DNA of 64,000 nt from Sphingosinicella terrae (GTDB lineage: Bacteria; Pseudomonadota; Alphaproteobacteria; Sphingomonadales; Sphingomonadaceae), in assembly GCF_003347635.1 (NCBI RefSeq), contig NZ_QDFY01000005.1:124001-188000 (forward strand). The letters are read 5' to 3'. The notes under the pieces are model-generated. The model worked only from the letters and a program-made list of their open reading frames with translations, searched no databases and had not been told where the DNA came from. Each line of letters begins with the position of its first letter. Within the stretch, counting starts at the first letter, position 1. Made by a program: the position numbers and the translations under genes. Positions 8,274 to 15,331 of this stretch are shown here, one piece after another.

Positions 8274-8543
8274 GAGTCTGTCCTGGTCAGGTGGAAGCGC
8301 CGTGACGGAGCCGATTTCGGTTCAGGTCGAGGAGCGATGGGGGAGCGATGCTGACGCATCGTGACCGACGAGCGACGCTGATCCTGGGCCGAAAGCGGTC
8401 CGCCGCCGGAGGCGGTCGCCCGAGGAGGCGCGCTGGAGGGCGTCGCTTGCTTGCGCGTAGCCCCGCTACGCGACTGCGCCGCGCTCCTCCCCAGCGCGCC
8501 TCCTCGGGCGATCCCGGCACATCCACCTGACCAGGACAGACTC
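8274..8543. mobile_element. 270-bp MITE-like element with 22-bp perfect terminal inverted repeats
   Basis: Bases 8274-8295 and 8522-8543 are exact inverted copies of each other (ends GAGTCTGTCCTGG...). Inside lies a second perfect 20-bp inverted repeat, 8417-8436 with 8491-8510, enclosing a smaller hairpin (8454-8461 with 8465-8472). The element has no credible gene. The left end is flanked by TA; the right flank is CA, so a TA duplication may have decayed. The same terminus recurs at 40360-40379 with 19 of 20 matches. This fits a miniature inverted-repeat transposable element mobilised by an absent transposase (TA-targeting families such as IS630 are a guess). A large structured RNA is the alternative. 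The remaining stretch 8544-8755 shows nothing recognisable. Confidence 0.65.
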
Positions 8544-8755
8544 CAGCGCCCGGTCTCGTCGAGGCGCGGCGGCGCTTCGTCGAAGCGCCAGCGACGCGGC
8601 ACAAGGCCGGGCGGAAGAAGGGCCGGACCGGCTATGGCGGTCTCGAGCCGAAACGGGGCGATCGTCCCGTCTGCCTCGCGGCGGGAGCGAGCTCGAGATC
8701 GTCCGAGCAGGTGAGCCGGGCCGCCAATGAGCCCACCGAGTGGTCCGGCTCCATC

Positions 8756-8786
8756 GGGAGGCGGCGGTGCCCCGCCGCCGCCTCCC
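8756..8786 (-). terminator. GC-rich hairpin after the LytTR regulator gene
   Basis: A perfect 12-bp stem (8756-8767 with 8775-8786, GGGAGGCGGCGG arms) with a 7-base loop starts 22 bases after the regulator stop codon at 8809. No T-run follows on the minus strand. It is probably the end of the two-component operon. Confidence 0.5.
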
Positions 8787-8808
8787 GTAACGCCCGCCGT
8801 TCGAGGCC

Positions 8809-9549
8809 TCAGCGTCCGGCCAGCTTCTTCACCTGGTCGATATAGGATCGCCCGATGCGCTGCTCGCCGCCGTCCTTGAGCCGCGCGGTCCAATGGCCCG
8901 CTTCGTCCCGGTAGAGGCTGGTGATCGTGTCCCGCCGGAGGATCACCGACCGGTGGACGCGCAGGAACAAAGCCGGATCGAGATCCTCCTCCAGCTTGGC
9001 GATGGTGCGGTGAATCAGCCAGGAGCGGGCGCCGACGTGGAGGCGCATATAATCGCGCTCGGCCGTGACCCGGGCAATGTCCGAGGCGGCGATGCGCACC
9101 AGGCCGCTATGATCGGGTACCCAGAATTCCTCGACATGGGCCGGCATGCGGCGGCGACCGGCGCGGTCGCCCCCGGCGAGATGGTCGCGCACCCGGTCCA
9201 GCGCCCGTTCGAGCCGTTCGGGCTGGACCGGCTTCATCAGATAGTCGATCGCGGCGACGTCAAAGGCGGCGACCGCGAAGTTGTCGAAGGCGGTGACGAA
9301 GACGACAGCCGGATCGACGGCCGATTCCGAAAGCGCCCGGGCGACGTCGATCCCATCCATGCCGGGCATGGCGATGTCGAGCAGCACCAGATCGGGGCTG
9401 AGCGATTCGGCGATCTCGAGCGCGGCTTCTCCGTCATTGGCGGTGCCGACCACCTCCGTTCCGGGGAAGCGTCCGAGCAGCAGCTCGAGCCGCTCGACCG
9501 CGAGCGGCTCGTCGTCGACGAGGAGGATGCGCAGGTTCGTCTCAGCCAT
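8809..9549 (-). CDS. LytTR-family response regulator
   Basis: The 246-residue protein has an N-terminal receiver domain with the acidic pocket Asp12-Asp13, phosphoacceptor Asp58 (LVLLDIAMPG), Thr86 (VFVTAF) and Lys106 (YLMKPVQP). The C-terminal LytTR DNA-binding domain runs from about residue 138 to 240 (RDYMRLHVGARSWLIHRTI, FLRVHRSVI). It would be phosphorylated by the kinase encoded directly upstream, whose stop overlaps this start by 8 bases. LytTR regulators often control cell-surface, exopolysaccharide or virulence genes. No target is identifiable here. No second regulator-like gene is nearby. Confidence 0.95.
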   Translation of the reverse strand: MAETNLRILLVDDEPLAVERLELLLGRFPGTEVVGTANDGEAALEIAESLSPDLVLLDIAMPGMDGIDVARALSESAVDPAVVFVTAFDNFAVAAFDVAAIDYLMKPVQPERLERALDRVRDHLAGGDRAGRRRMPAHVEEFWVPDHSGLVRIAASDIARVTAERDYMRLHVGARSWLIHRTIAKLEEDLDPALFLRVHRSVILRRDTITSLYRDEAGHWTARLKDGGEQRIGRSYIDQVKKLAGR

Positions 9550-10657
9550 TGCGGATCACCGGCATGAAGATGTGGACGGTGAAACCGCCGTCCGGATCGG
9601 GGCCATGGAGGCAGCCGGCGCGCGAGCCGTAGCGGGCGGTCAGCCGGTCGCAGACGTTGCGCAGGCCGACCCCGGTGCCGGCCTCGCCGGCCTCGACCGC
9701 CGCTTCGCCGTCATCCTTGACCTTGAGGTGGAGCCGGCCGGCTTCCTCATGGGCCGTTATGCGGATCCGCACCGGCTTGCGCGACCGGGCCACGCCATAT
9801 TTGACCGCATTCTCGACCACCGGCTGCAGGATCAGCACCGGCACGCGCGCCGCCAGCAGCGGCTCGGGGACGTCGATTTCGACCGACAGGCGTTTCGGGA
9901 ACCGGATCTGCTCGATGTCCAGATAGAGTCGCTGAAGCTTGATCTCCTCATCGAGCGGCACGTCGGCGGTCGGATCGGCGGAGAGAGTGGCGCGGAAGAA
10001 GGTCGACAGGTTCATCAGCATCCGTTCGGCGACATCCGTCTTCTGCGCCAGGATCAGCGACGAGAGCGAGTTCAGCGTGTTGAACAGGAAGTGCGGGTTG
10101 ATCTGGTAGCGCAGCGCCCGCAGCTGCGCCTCCTGCGCCTCGCGGGCGAGGGCACCGGCGCGGCGATCCGCGATCCGCAGCTGCCGGGCGTAGCTCATCG
10201 CGACGTAGAAGGCGGCCCAGGCCGCAAACAGGAAGTACCAGCTGAGCGCGCCCTCGACGACGCCGGTCCAGATCATCTCCCATTCGGTCATGTTCTGCAT
10301 CGACGGGTCGGCCTTGGCCGCGTCGAGCGGGGCGAAGACGTAGAAGATGAAGGAATTGAACCCAGAGAACAGCATCGAGGCCGGGAGGCAGAGGATGCCC
10401 GCGACCAGCGCCTTGACGTTGAGGCTCGAATTGCGGGTCGGCCGGAGCGCCAGATAGACGAGGAAGGTGATCGCGGCGCCGACCAGTGTGGCTACGGCCC
10501 GACGCCCCAGCATTTCCCAGAAATCGGGAAACTGGACGACGAGCGCCCGAATCGTGATCAGGCTCATATAGAGGAGCCAGAAGGCGAGGATCGACTTCAG
10601 CGCCACGCCGAGGTCCGGCAGCCGTCGCGCGTCGACCTCGGGAAGCATCCTGTCCAT
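9542..10657 (-). CDS. LytS/YehU-type sensor histidine kinase
   Basis: The 371-residue membrane kinase has four hydrophobic segments in its first 155 residues (for example AFWLLYMSLITIRALVV and YFLFAAWAAFYVAMSY), a short coil, then the His_kinase domain (PF06580) with phosphoacceptor His189 in LRYQINPHFLFNTLNS. The N-box VVENAVKYG and glycine box GTGVGLRN form the ATP-binding half. No separate sensory domain is seen, so the membrane part itself is the likely sensor. ATG 10657 is chosen although the AGGGGG upstream is very close; ATG 10648, nine bases further in, is an equally good start. The frame extends 60 residues upstream but that part looks like intergenic DNA. Confidence 0.92.
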   Translation of the reverse strand: MDRMLPEVDARRLPDLGVALKSILAFWLLYMSLITIRALVVQFPDFWEMLGRRAVATLVGAAITFLVYLALRPTRNSSLNVKALVAGILCLPASMLFSGFNSFIFYVFAPLDAAKADPSMQNMTEWEMIWTGVVEGALSWYFLFAAWAAFYVAMSYARQLRIADRRAGALAREAQEAQLRALRYQINPHFLFNTLNSLSSLILAQKTDVAERMLMNLSTFFRATLSADPTADVPLDEEIKLQRLYLDIEQIRFPKRLSVEIDVPEPLLAARVPVLILQPVVENAVKYGVARSRKPVRIRITAHEEAGRLHLKVKDDGEAAVEAGEAGTGVGLRNVCDRLTARYGSRAGCLHGPDPDGGFTVHIFMPVIRNG

Positions 10658-11151
10658 GCCCCCTGTTAGCGCAGCGGCGTCGGCATGCGCCGGTGCGGCG
10701 GCAACATTGGCAGAAAGGCCGGCCTCGTTGGTCGAAAAGCCGGGCAGGGGACGACGATAACCGTACGCGTCGGCCTCGCCGAGCAGCGCTCCCGTCCCCT
10801 CGCCGGCGGACTCCCCCTGGTCCCGATTCACGCCCACGTCATGGTCATAGCACGCCCGGCAGGCGGACGTCAGCGGCCCGCCGGAGCCGCCTCGCCGGCC
10901 TTATCCACAGAATTCTGCTCCGGGAGATGTTCGTTCCGTCCGCGCAAGAAGCCAGCTTCCACGGTGCTTTGAGGGCCCGGCCTGTTGCCCCCGTGCGACA
11001 CCGCGAGGCTCGTGCGACGAGCCGCGCCGATTTTGCCATTGCCGCGACAAATGAACCGTGATTCAATTCTGAACGGGGAGCGGGTTCTTGGTTAACGGCT
11101 TCGAAAGCCGGCTTGGTGCATGATCCCGCTGGGCAAAAGGAGTGTGGGATC
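10658..11151. other. 494-bp divergent intergenic region with a DnaA-box match and a hairpin
   Basis: No convincing gene is seen between the kinase and the 182-residue protein. It contains a perfect DnaA-box consensus TTATCCACA at 10901-10909, a 7-bp hairpin GGCTCGT-GCG-ACGAGCC (11007-11023) followed by GCGCCGATTTT, and a small hairpin around 11095-11112. Base composition becomes less GC-rich after 11030. The hairpin plus T-run could be the end of a small RNA. A single DnaA box is not evidence of an origin. Confidence 0.3.
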
Positions 11152-11700
11152 ATGAGCACGAGGACTCGACCGGCGAGCGGCGCGGTCGCCTTGGCTGAGA
11201 TGAAGGAATTCGGGGGCTTCCCCAAGGGCACGCAGCGTTACATCCGCCGCTCGCTCGACGTCGGACTCGATCGCCGCGATGCGGTCAAGCGCTGGTCGCG
11301 CGACCCGGCCGAGGCCGCCAGTATCCGCGGCCAGCAGAGCGTCTACCGCCGCCTGGACCATATCCGCGCCTACGTCCCCGACGATAGCGGGCTGGACGCG
11401 ATGGAGCCGCTGATGGCGCCGTTGGTGACCATGAGCGCTTTCGACCTCGGCCAGGACCGCCTGCCCGACTTCGCCTCCTACCGCTTCCTCTACGAGCGCC
11501 TGATCGGCGCGAGCGTGCGGCCGTGGCTCCCCGCCGCCTTCTGCGCAGCGGCCGCTTTGCCGCATCTTCATCCGGACCGCCGTCGGATCCTGCTTCAGTC
11601 GATCAGCGAGGCCGCCGCGACCGCACCAGGCTGGTCGAACCGCGAGCCGGTCTTCTTTCCGGAGTGGGTCGAGAAGGTCGACACGACCGTCGCCGGCTGA
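11152..11700 (+). CDS. Conserved-looking hypothetical protein, 182 residues
   Basis: ATG 11152 is preceded by AAAGGAG, and the product begins MSTRTRPASGAVALAEMKEF. It is soluble, with no signal peptide, membrane segment or recognisable motif. It is moderately Arg/Ala-rich, with a helical middle (RRSLDVGLDRRDAVKRW) and a C-terminal FFPEWVEKVD. The gene stands alone and ends in a textbook terminator, so it is clearly expressed as its own unit. I do not recognise a family. The in-frame ATG at 11113 lacks a ribosome site. Confidence 0.7.
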   Translation: MSTRTRPASGAVALAEMKEFGGFPKGTQRYIRRSLDVGLDRRDAVKRWSRDPAEAASIRGQQSVYRRLDHIRAYVPDDSGLDAMEPLMAPLVTMSAFDLGQDRLPDFASYRFLYERLIGASVRPWLPAAFCAAAALPHLHPDRRRILLQSISEAAATAPGWSNREPVFFPEWVEKVDTTVAG

Positions 11701-11724
11701 TCCGGTATCAGGTTGCCGCTCTTC

Positions 11725-11754
11725 GGCGGGCCTTCGGGCCCGCCATTTTTTTTT
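11725..11754 (+). terminator. Strong rho-independent terminator
   Basis: An 8-bp perfect stem GGCGGGCC/GGCCCGCC closed by a TTCG tetraloop (11725-11744) is followed by A and nine T residues (11746-11754). It ends the hypothetical-protein transcript and separates it from the convergent Mur ligase gene. Confidence 0.95.
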
Positions 11755-11781
11755 GGCGGCCGACGGGAGACGACGGCCAGC

Positions 11782-13191
11782 TCAGCCGCGCGCGCGGATT
11801 CGCTTCACCAGATCTTCCGCGAACAGGGTGAGCGTATCGTCTCGTGCGCCCATGACGACGATCCGGTCACCGGATCGGGCGATCTCGGCCAGCCGGACGG
11901 CGCAGGCCTCGCGCTCCGGCACATGTTCCGCCTGCCGCCCGGCGGCGCGGACTCCTTCGACGATGTCGCCGCTGCCGACCTCGCGGCTGGTGGTACCGCC
12001 ATAATAGACCGGGTCGGGCATGATCAGCACGTCCTCGGCGGCGAGCTCGGCGGCGAAGCCGGCGACGAGGGCTTCGCGCATCGTCCGCAAAGGCCCGTAG
12101 CCGTGCGGCTGGAAGAAGACCAGCAGCCGCCCGGGAAAGGCATGGAGCGTGCGCAGGGTCGCCGCGATCTTGTCGGGATTGTGCCCGAAATCGTCGACGA
12201 CGGTGACTCCGCCGGCCTCGCCGACCCGCTCCAGCCGGCGGCGCAGCCCGGTGAAGCCGGCCAGCGCCTGCGCCGCCTCCGCCAGCGGGACGCCTGCCTC
12301 GACCGACGCCGCGAGCGCCGCCAGCGCATTCTGGGCATTGTGGAGGCCCGGCACCTGGAGCGCTACCGGGACGCTGGCGCCGGTGCGGCGGTCGCTCACC
12401 TCGAACGTCACCGCGAACGGCGCCTCGACCAGGCCCGATCCGAACAGGTCCGCCTCCGGACTGGCGAAGCCGTAGGTGACCAGGCGGTCCGCCGGCAGCG
12501 CGGCGGCGAGCAGCCGGGTCTCGTCGTCGTCGAGGTTGAGCACCACCGCCTCGGCCTTGGCGGCGAAATCGGCGAACAGGTGCCGAAGCTCGTCCAGCGA
12601 CTTGTGGTCGAGGCTGACATTGTTCAGCAGCGCGATCCGGGGCCGGTAGAGCGCGATCGATCCGTCGCTCTCGTCCACCTCGCTGACGAAAGCATCGCCC
12701 CGGCCGACCAGGGCGCTGGCGAAAGGCTGGTCGGCGCTGACGAAGTTCTTCATCACCGCGCCGTTCATCACGGTGGGATCGCGGCCGGTGGCGTGGAGAA
12801 TCCAGCCGATCATCCCGGTCACGGTCGACTTGCCGCTGGTCCCGCCGACGGCGATGCCGACCGGCGCGGCGTTGAACAGGTGGGCGAGCAGCTCGGGGCG
12901 GGTGACCCGCCGCGCGCCTATTTCCCTGGCGCGGACGACGTCGGGAACCGTTTCCTCGATCGCTGCCGAGGTGACGAGCAACTGGCCCGCATCGGCGAGG
13001 CCACTGCCGTCCTGCGGGAACAGGGCGATGCCGCGCGCCTTCAGGAATTCGAACTTCGGGGCGAGCCGTCCCTGATCGAGGGTCCGATCCGAGCCCGCCA
13101 CAGCCGCGCCGCGGCCACGGACGATGAGGGCGAGCGGGAGCATGCCGCTGCCGCCGATGCCGCAGAAGAAATAGGATTTGGCGTCGCTCAT
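11782..13191 (-). CDS. mpl: Mur ligase family protein, probably murein-tripeptide ligase (Mpl-like)
   Basis: The 469-residue protein has the MurC/Mpl architecture: N-terminal Rossmann domain ([14 protein letters not shown]), ATP-binding central domain with the P-loop GTSGKST (about 116-122), DESDGSIAL, and [12 protein letters not shown], then the C-terminal domain with [12 protein letters not shown]. Mpl joins recovered L-Ala-D-Glu-meso-DAP to UDP-MurNAc; MurC adds L-Ala in synthesis. I favour the recycling role because the LD-carboxypeptidase gene that makes the tripeptide is divergent next door, 77 bases away, and no division-cluster genes are near. Its sequence is distant from E. coli Mpl, so the substrate is inferred. 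Confidence 0.75.
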   Translation of the reverse strand: MSDAKSYFFCGIGGSGMLPLALIVRGRGAAVAGSDRTLDQGRLAPKFEFLKARGIALFPQDGSGLADAGQLLVTSAAIEETVPDVVRAREIGARRVTRPELLAHLFNAAPVGIAVGGTSGKSTVTGMIGWILHATGRDPTVMNGAVMKNFVSADQPFASALVGRGDAFVSEVDESDGSIALYRPRIALLNNVSLDHKSLDELRHLFADFAAKAEAVVLNLDDDETRLLAAALPADRLVTYGFASPEADLFGSGLVEAPFAVTFEVSDRRTGASVPVALQVPGLHNAQNALAALAASVEAGVPLAEAAQALAGFTGLRRRLERVGEAGGVTVVDDFGHNPDKIAATLRTLHAFPGRLLVFFQPHGYGPLRTMREALVAGFAAELAAEDVLIMPDPVYYGGTTSREVGSGDIVEGVRAAGRQAEHVPEREACAVRLAEIARSGDRIVVMGARDDTLTLFAEDLVKRIRARG

Positions 13192-13268
13192 CGCCCCGCC
13201 CTATTGGCAAGCGCGGCGGAGTTCAATTTGAAGCCGCGATCGGTATCGGGAATCGGAAGGCCTGAAAT

Positions 13269-14087
13269 TTGCGCATAGGGATCGTCGCCCCCAGCTCGCG
13301 TTTCGACCGCACGACCGCCGATCGGGTCCAGGCGGTCGCCGCCGCCTGCCATCCGCGACTGGAGCTCGTCTTCCACCCCCAATGCTTCCTGTCCTGGCGG
13401 CACTTCGCGGGCACCGACGAGGAACGGGGCCAGGCGCTGGTCGACTATGCCAACGATCCGGGCCTGGACGCGATCTGGTTCGCGCGGGGCGGCTACGGCG
13501 CCTGCCGGATCGCCGAGGACGCGATCGGCCGGCTGGGGCCGAATGCGCGCGACAAGGCGTATCTCGGCTACAGCGATTCCGGCTATCTTCTCGCCGGCCT
13601 CCAGCGCGCCGGCTGCGCCGAGATCGCGCACGGACCGATGCCGCAGGACGTCACCCGCGACGGCGGCGAGGCGGCGGTTCGGCGCGCCCTCGCCTGGCTG
13701 GTCGAGCGCTCGCCGTCCGCTCTGGAGCCGGGACTGGATCCGGAGCGTCCCAACGCAGCATTCAACCTCACCGTGCTGAGCCAGCTCCTTGGCACGTCGC
13801 TCGAGCCAGACCTTTCCGGACACGTCCTCATCGTCGAGGAGGTTTCGGAGCAACTCTACCGGATCGACCGGTCACTGTTCCACCTGACCGGCAATCGCCT
13901 TTCGGCGGGGCTGGCCGGCCTGCGGCTCGGCCGATGCCGCGACGTGCCGCCCAACGACCCGGATTTCGGGGCCGACGAGGAGGAGATTGCCCGCTTTTGG
14001 TGCGCCCGTGCGGGCATCAACTGGTTGGGACGCGCCGATATCGGCCATGACGCGGACAACAAGGTGGTCCCCTTCGGGCGCCGCTGA
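13269..14087 (+). CDS. ldcA: Murein LD-carboxypeptidase (S66 family)
   Basis: The 272-residue cytoplasmic serine peptidase shows the S66 catalytic set: nucleophile Ser102 (YLGYSDSG), Glu190/191 (HVLIVEEVSE) and His260 (DIGHDADNK). LdcA removes the terminal D-Ala from recycled murein tetrapeptides, giving the tripeptide used by Mpl. The start is the TTG at 13269, because an in-frame TGA lies six bases upstream (13263), GGAAGG (13255-13260) is well placed, and no ATG or GTG precedes the conserved MRIGIVAPSS start. It is transcribed divergently from the Mpl-like gene, so the 77-bp gap should hold both promoters. Confidence 0.88.
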   Translation: MRIGIVAPSSRFDRTTADRVQAVAAACHPRLELVFHPQCFLSWRHFAGTDEERGQALVDYANDPGLDAIWFARGGYGACRIAEDAIGRLGPNARDKAYLGYSDSGYLLAGLQRAGCAEIAHGPMPQDVTRDGGEAAVRRALAWLVERSPSALEPGLDPERPNAAFNLTVLSQLLGTSLEPDLSGHVLIVEEVSEQLYRIDRSLFHLTGNRLSAGLAGLRLGRCRDVPPNDPDFGADEEEIARFWCARAGINWLGRADIGHDADNKVVPFGRR

Positions 14088-14209
14088 GGCCTTGATCCAC
14101 AGAAAAACCCTCAGGGGCGCATGGAATTGCGTCCGAGCGAGCGACTGGCAGTTGCAATGCCTTCGGATTTGCGCCTATCCCACGTCAGGCATCCACAGGG
14201 AGGGAAGAA

Positions 14210-14464
14210 ATGGCCCAAGGAAGGCAGAGCGGCTTGCAGAGGCCGGTAACCCCGTCGAAAGAGCTGGCGGCGATTACCGGTGCTGATCCGCTCCCCCGTA
14301 GCCAGATCGTCAGCAAGATCTGGGACCACATCAAGAAGAACAATCTTCAGGATCCGAAGAACAAGCGCGAGATCGTCGCCGACGACAAGCTCCGTGCAGT
14401 TTTCGGCAAGGACCGCGTTTCGATGTTCGAGATGAACAAGCACATCTCGCGCCACGTCAGCTGA
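14210..14464 (+). CDS. SWIB/MDM2-domain protein
   Basis: The 84-residue protein consists almost entirely of a SWIB domain (PF02201), from TPSKELAAITGADPLPR to MFEMNKHISRHV. In eukaryotes SWIB is part of chromatin remodellers; in bacteria small free-standing copies or fusions to topoisomerase occur (Chlamydia, many alphaproteobacteria), possibly acting on chromosome structure. A good AGGGAGG ribosome site precedes ATG 14210. The Lys-rich N-terminal tail seen in some homologues is short here. Upstream 14088-14209 contains no other gene. Confidence 0.93.
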   Translation: MAQGRQSGLQRPVTPSKELAAITGADPLPRSQIVSKIWDHIKKNNLQDPKNKREIVADDKLRAVFGKDRVSMFEMNKHISRHVS

Positions 14465-14503
14465 CCTGACATTTCGGGCGCGACCCTCAGGGCCGCGGCC
14501 CGG

Positions 14504-15307
14504 CTGAACGCAAGGCAGCTGGCCGGCGACCTCCACAGGCTGGGGCTCCAGCCGGGGGGGATCGTGATGGTCCATGCCTCGCTCAGAACGATCGGCCTCG
14601 CCGGCTCCCATTTCGGGCCCGGCGGGGCCGAAATGCTGTTGGACGTGCTGGAATCCGTGGTCGGACCTGCCGGAACGCTGATGATGGTGATCGGCACGGA
14701 TTATGCGCTCGACTGGGTCAATCGCCGTCCCCAGGCCGATCGCGCGGCCCTGCTCGAGGGGACCGATCCGATCGACCTCGCCGCCGCTGCCGCCAACCCG
14801 GAGCTCGGCTGGCTGGCGGAAGCGTTCAGGCAGCGGCCGGGCACGATCGTCAGCCACAACCCGAGCGGCCGCTTCGCCGCGCGCGGCGCTCGAGCCGAAG
14901 AGCTGATGCACGGGCACCCCTGGAACGATTATTACGGTGCGGGCTCGCCGCTGCACAAATTGTGCGAGCAGGGCGGCAGCATCCTGCGCCTCGGCGCGGA
15001 CCGGGACACGGTGACGGCGCTCCATTATGCGGAATATGTCGCCCGCCTTCCCGACAAGCGCCGCACCCGCTGGGACTACCGGATCGCGACCCCGGCCGGG
15101 CCGCGCCACCTCTGGGTCGAATGTCTCGACGACGACGGCGGCATCCGGTCCTGGCAGGACGAGGATTATTTCGCGGTCATCCTGAAGAAGTACCTGAGCA
15201 GCGGCCGTGCCCGCATGGGTTGGGTCGGCGAGGCGCCCGCCGAGCTCATCGAAGCCGCCGACATCGTCCGCTTCGGCGCGAAGTGGATGGAGGACAATCT
15301 GCGCTGA
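14504..15307 (+). CDS. AAC(3)-like aminoglycoside N-acetyltransferase family protein
   Basis: The product is homologous to antibiotic N-acetyltransferases (PF02522): VHASLRTIG, then HNPSGRFAARGARAEELM and GAGSPLHKLCEQGGSILRLG with the conserved active-site region, and VTALHYAEY. These enzymes transfer acetyl from acetyl-CoA to the 3-amino group of aminoglycosides, though many chromosomal members have other or unknown amine substrates. The first ATG/GTG (14564-14567) would cut off the helix NARQLAGDLHRLGLQPGG, which aligns with normal family starts. No ATG, GTG or TTG lies between the in-frame stop at 14462 and that point, so I propose the CTG at 14504 (267 residues). The start is therefore uncertain; the family call is firm. 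Confidence 0.8.
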   Translation: MNARQLAGDLHRLGLQPGGIVMVHASLRTIGLAGSHFGPGGAEMLLDVLESVVGPAGTLMMVIGTDYALDWVNRRPQADRAALLEGTDPIDLAAAAANPELGWLAEAFRQRPGTIVSHNPSGRFAARGARAEELMHGHPWNDYYGAGSPLHKLCEQGGSILRLGADRDTVTALHYAEYVARLPDKRRTRWDYRIATPAGPRHLWVECLDDDGGIRSWQDEDYFAVILKKYLSSGRARMGWVGEAPAELIEAADIVRFGAKWMEDNLR

Positions 15308-15331
15308 GAGGTTTCCGCCGAAGGTCCGTCG

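Noticed and set aside
8126-8893. 255-codon minus-strand frame through the palindromic element
   Set aside because: It crosses the inverted repeats and shows no motif.
10901-10909. DnaA box as part of a replication origin
   Set aside because: Single box, no AT-rich unwinding region, no dnaA, dnaN, gidA or hemE nearby.
14088-14209. Riboswitch or leader before the SWIB gene
   Set aside because: No conserved fold recognised; only short inverted repeats.
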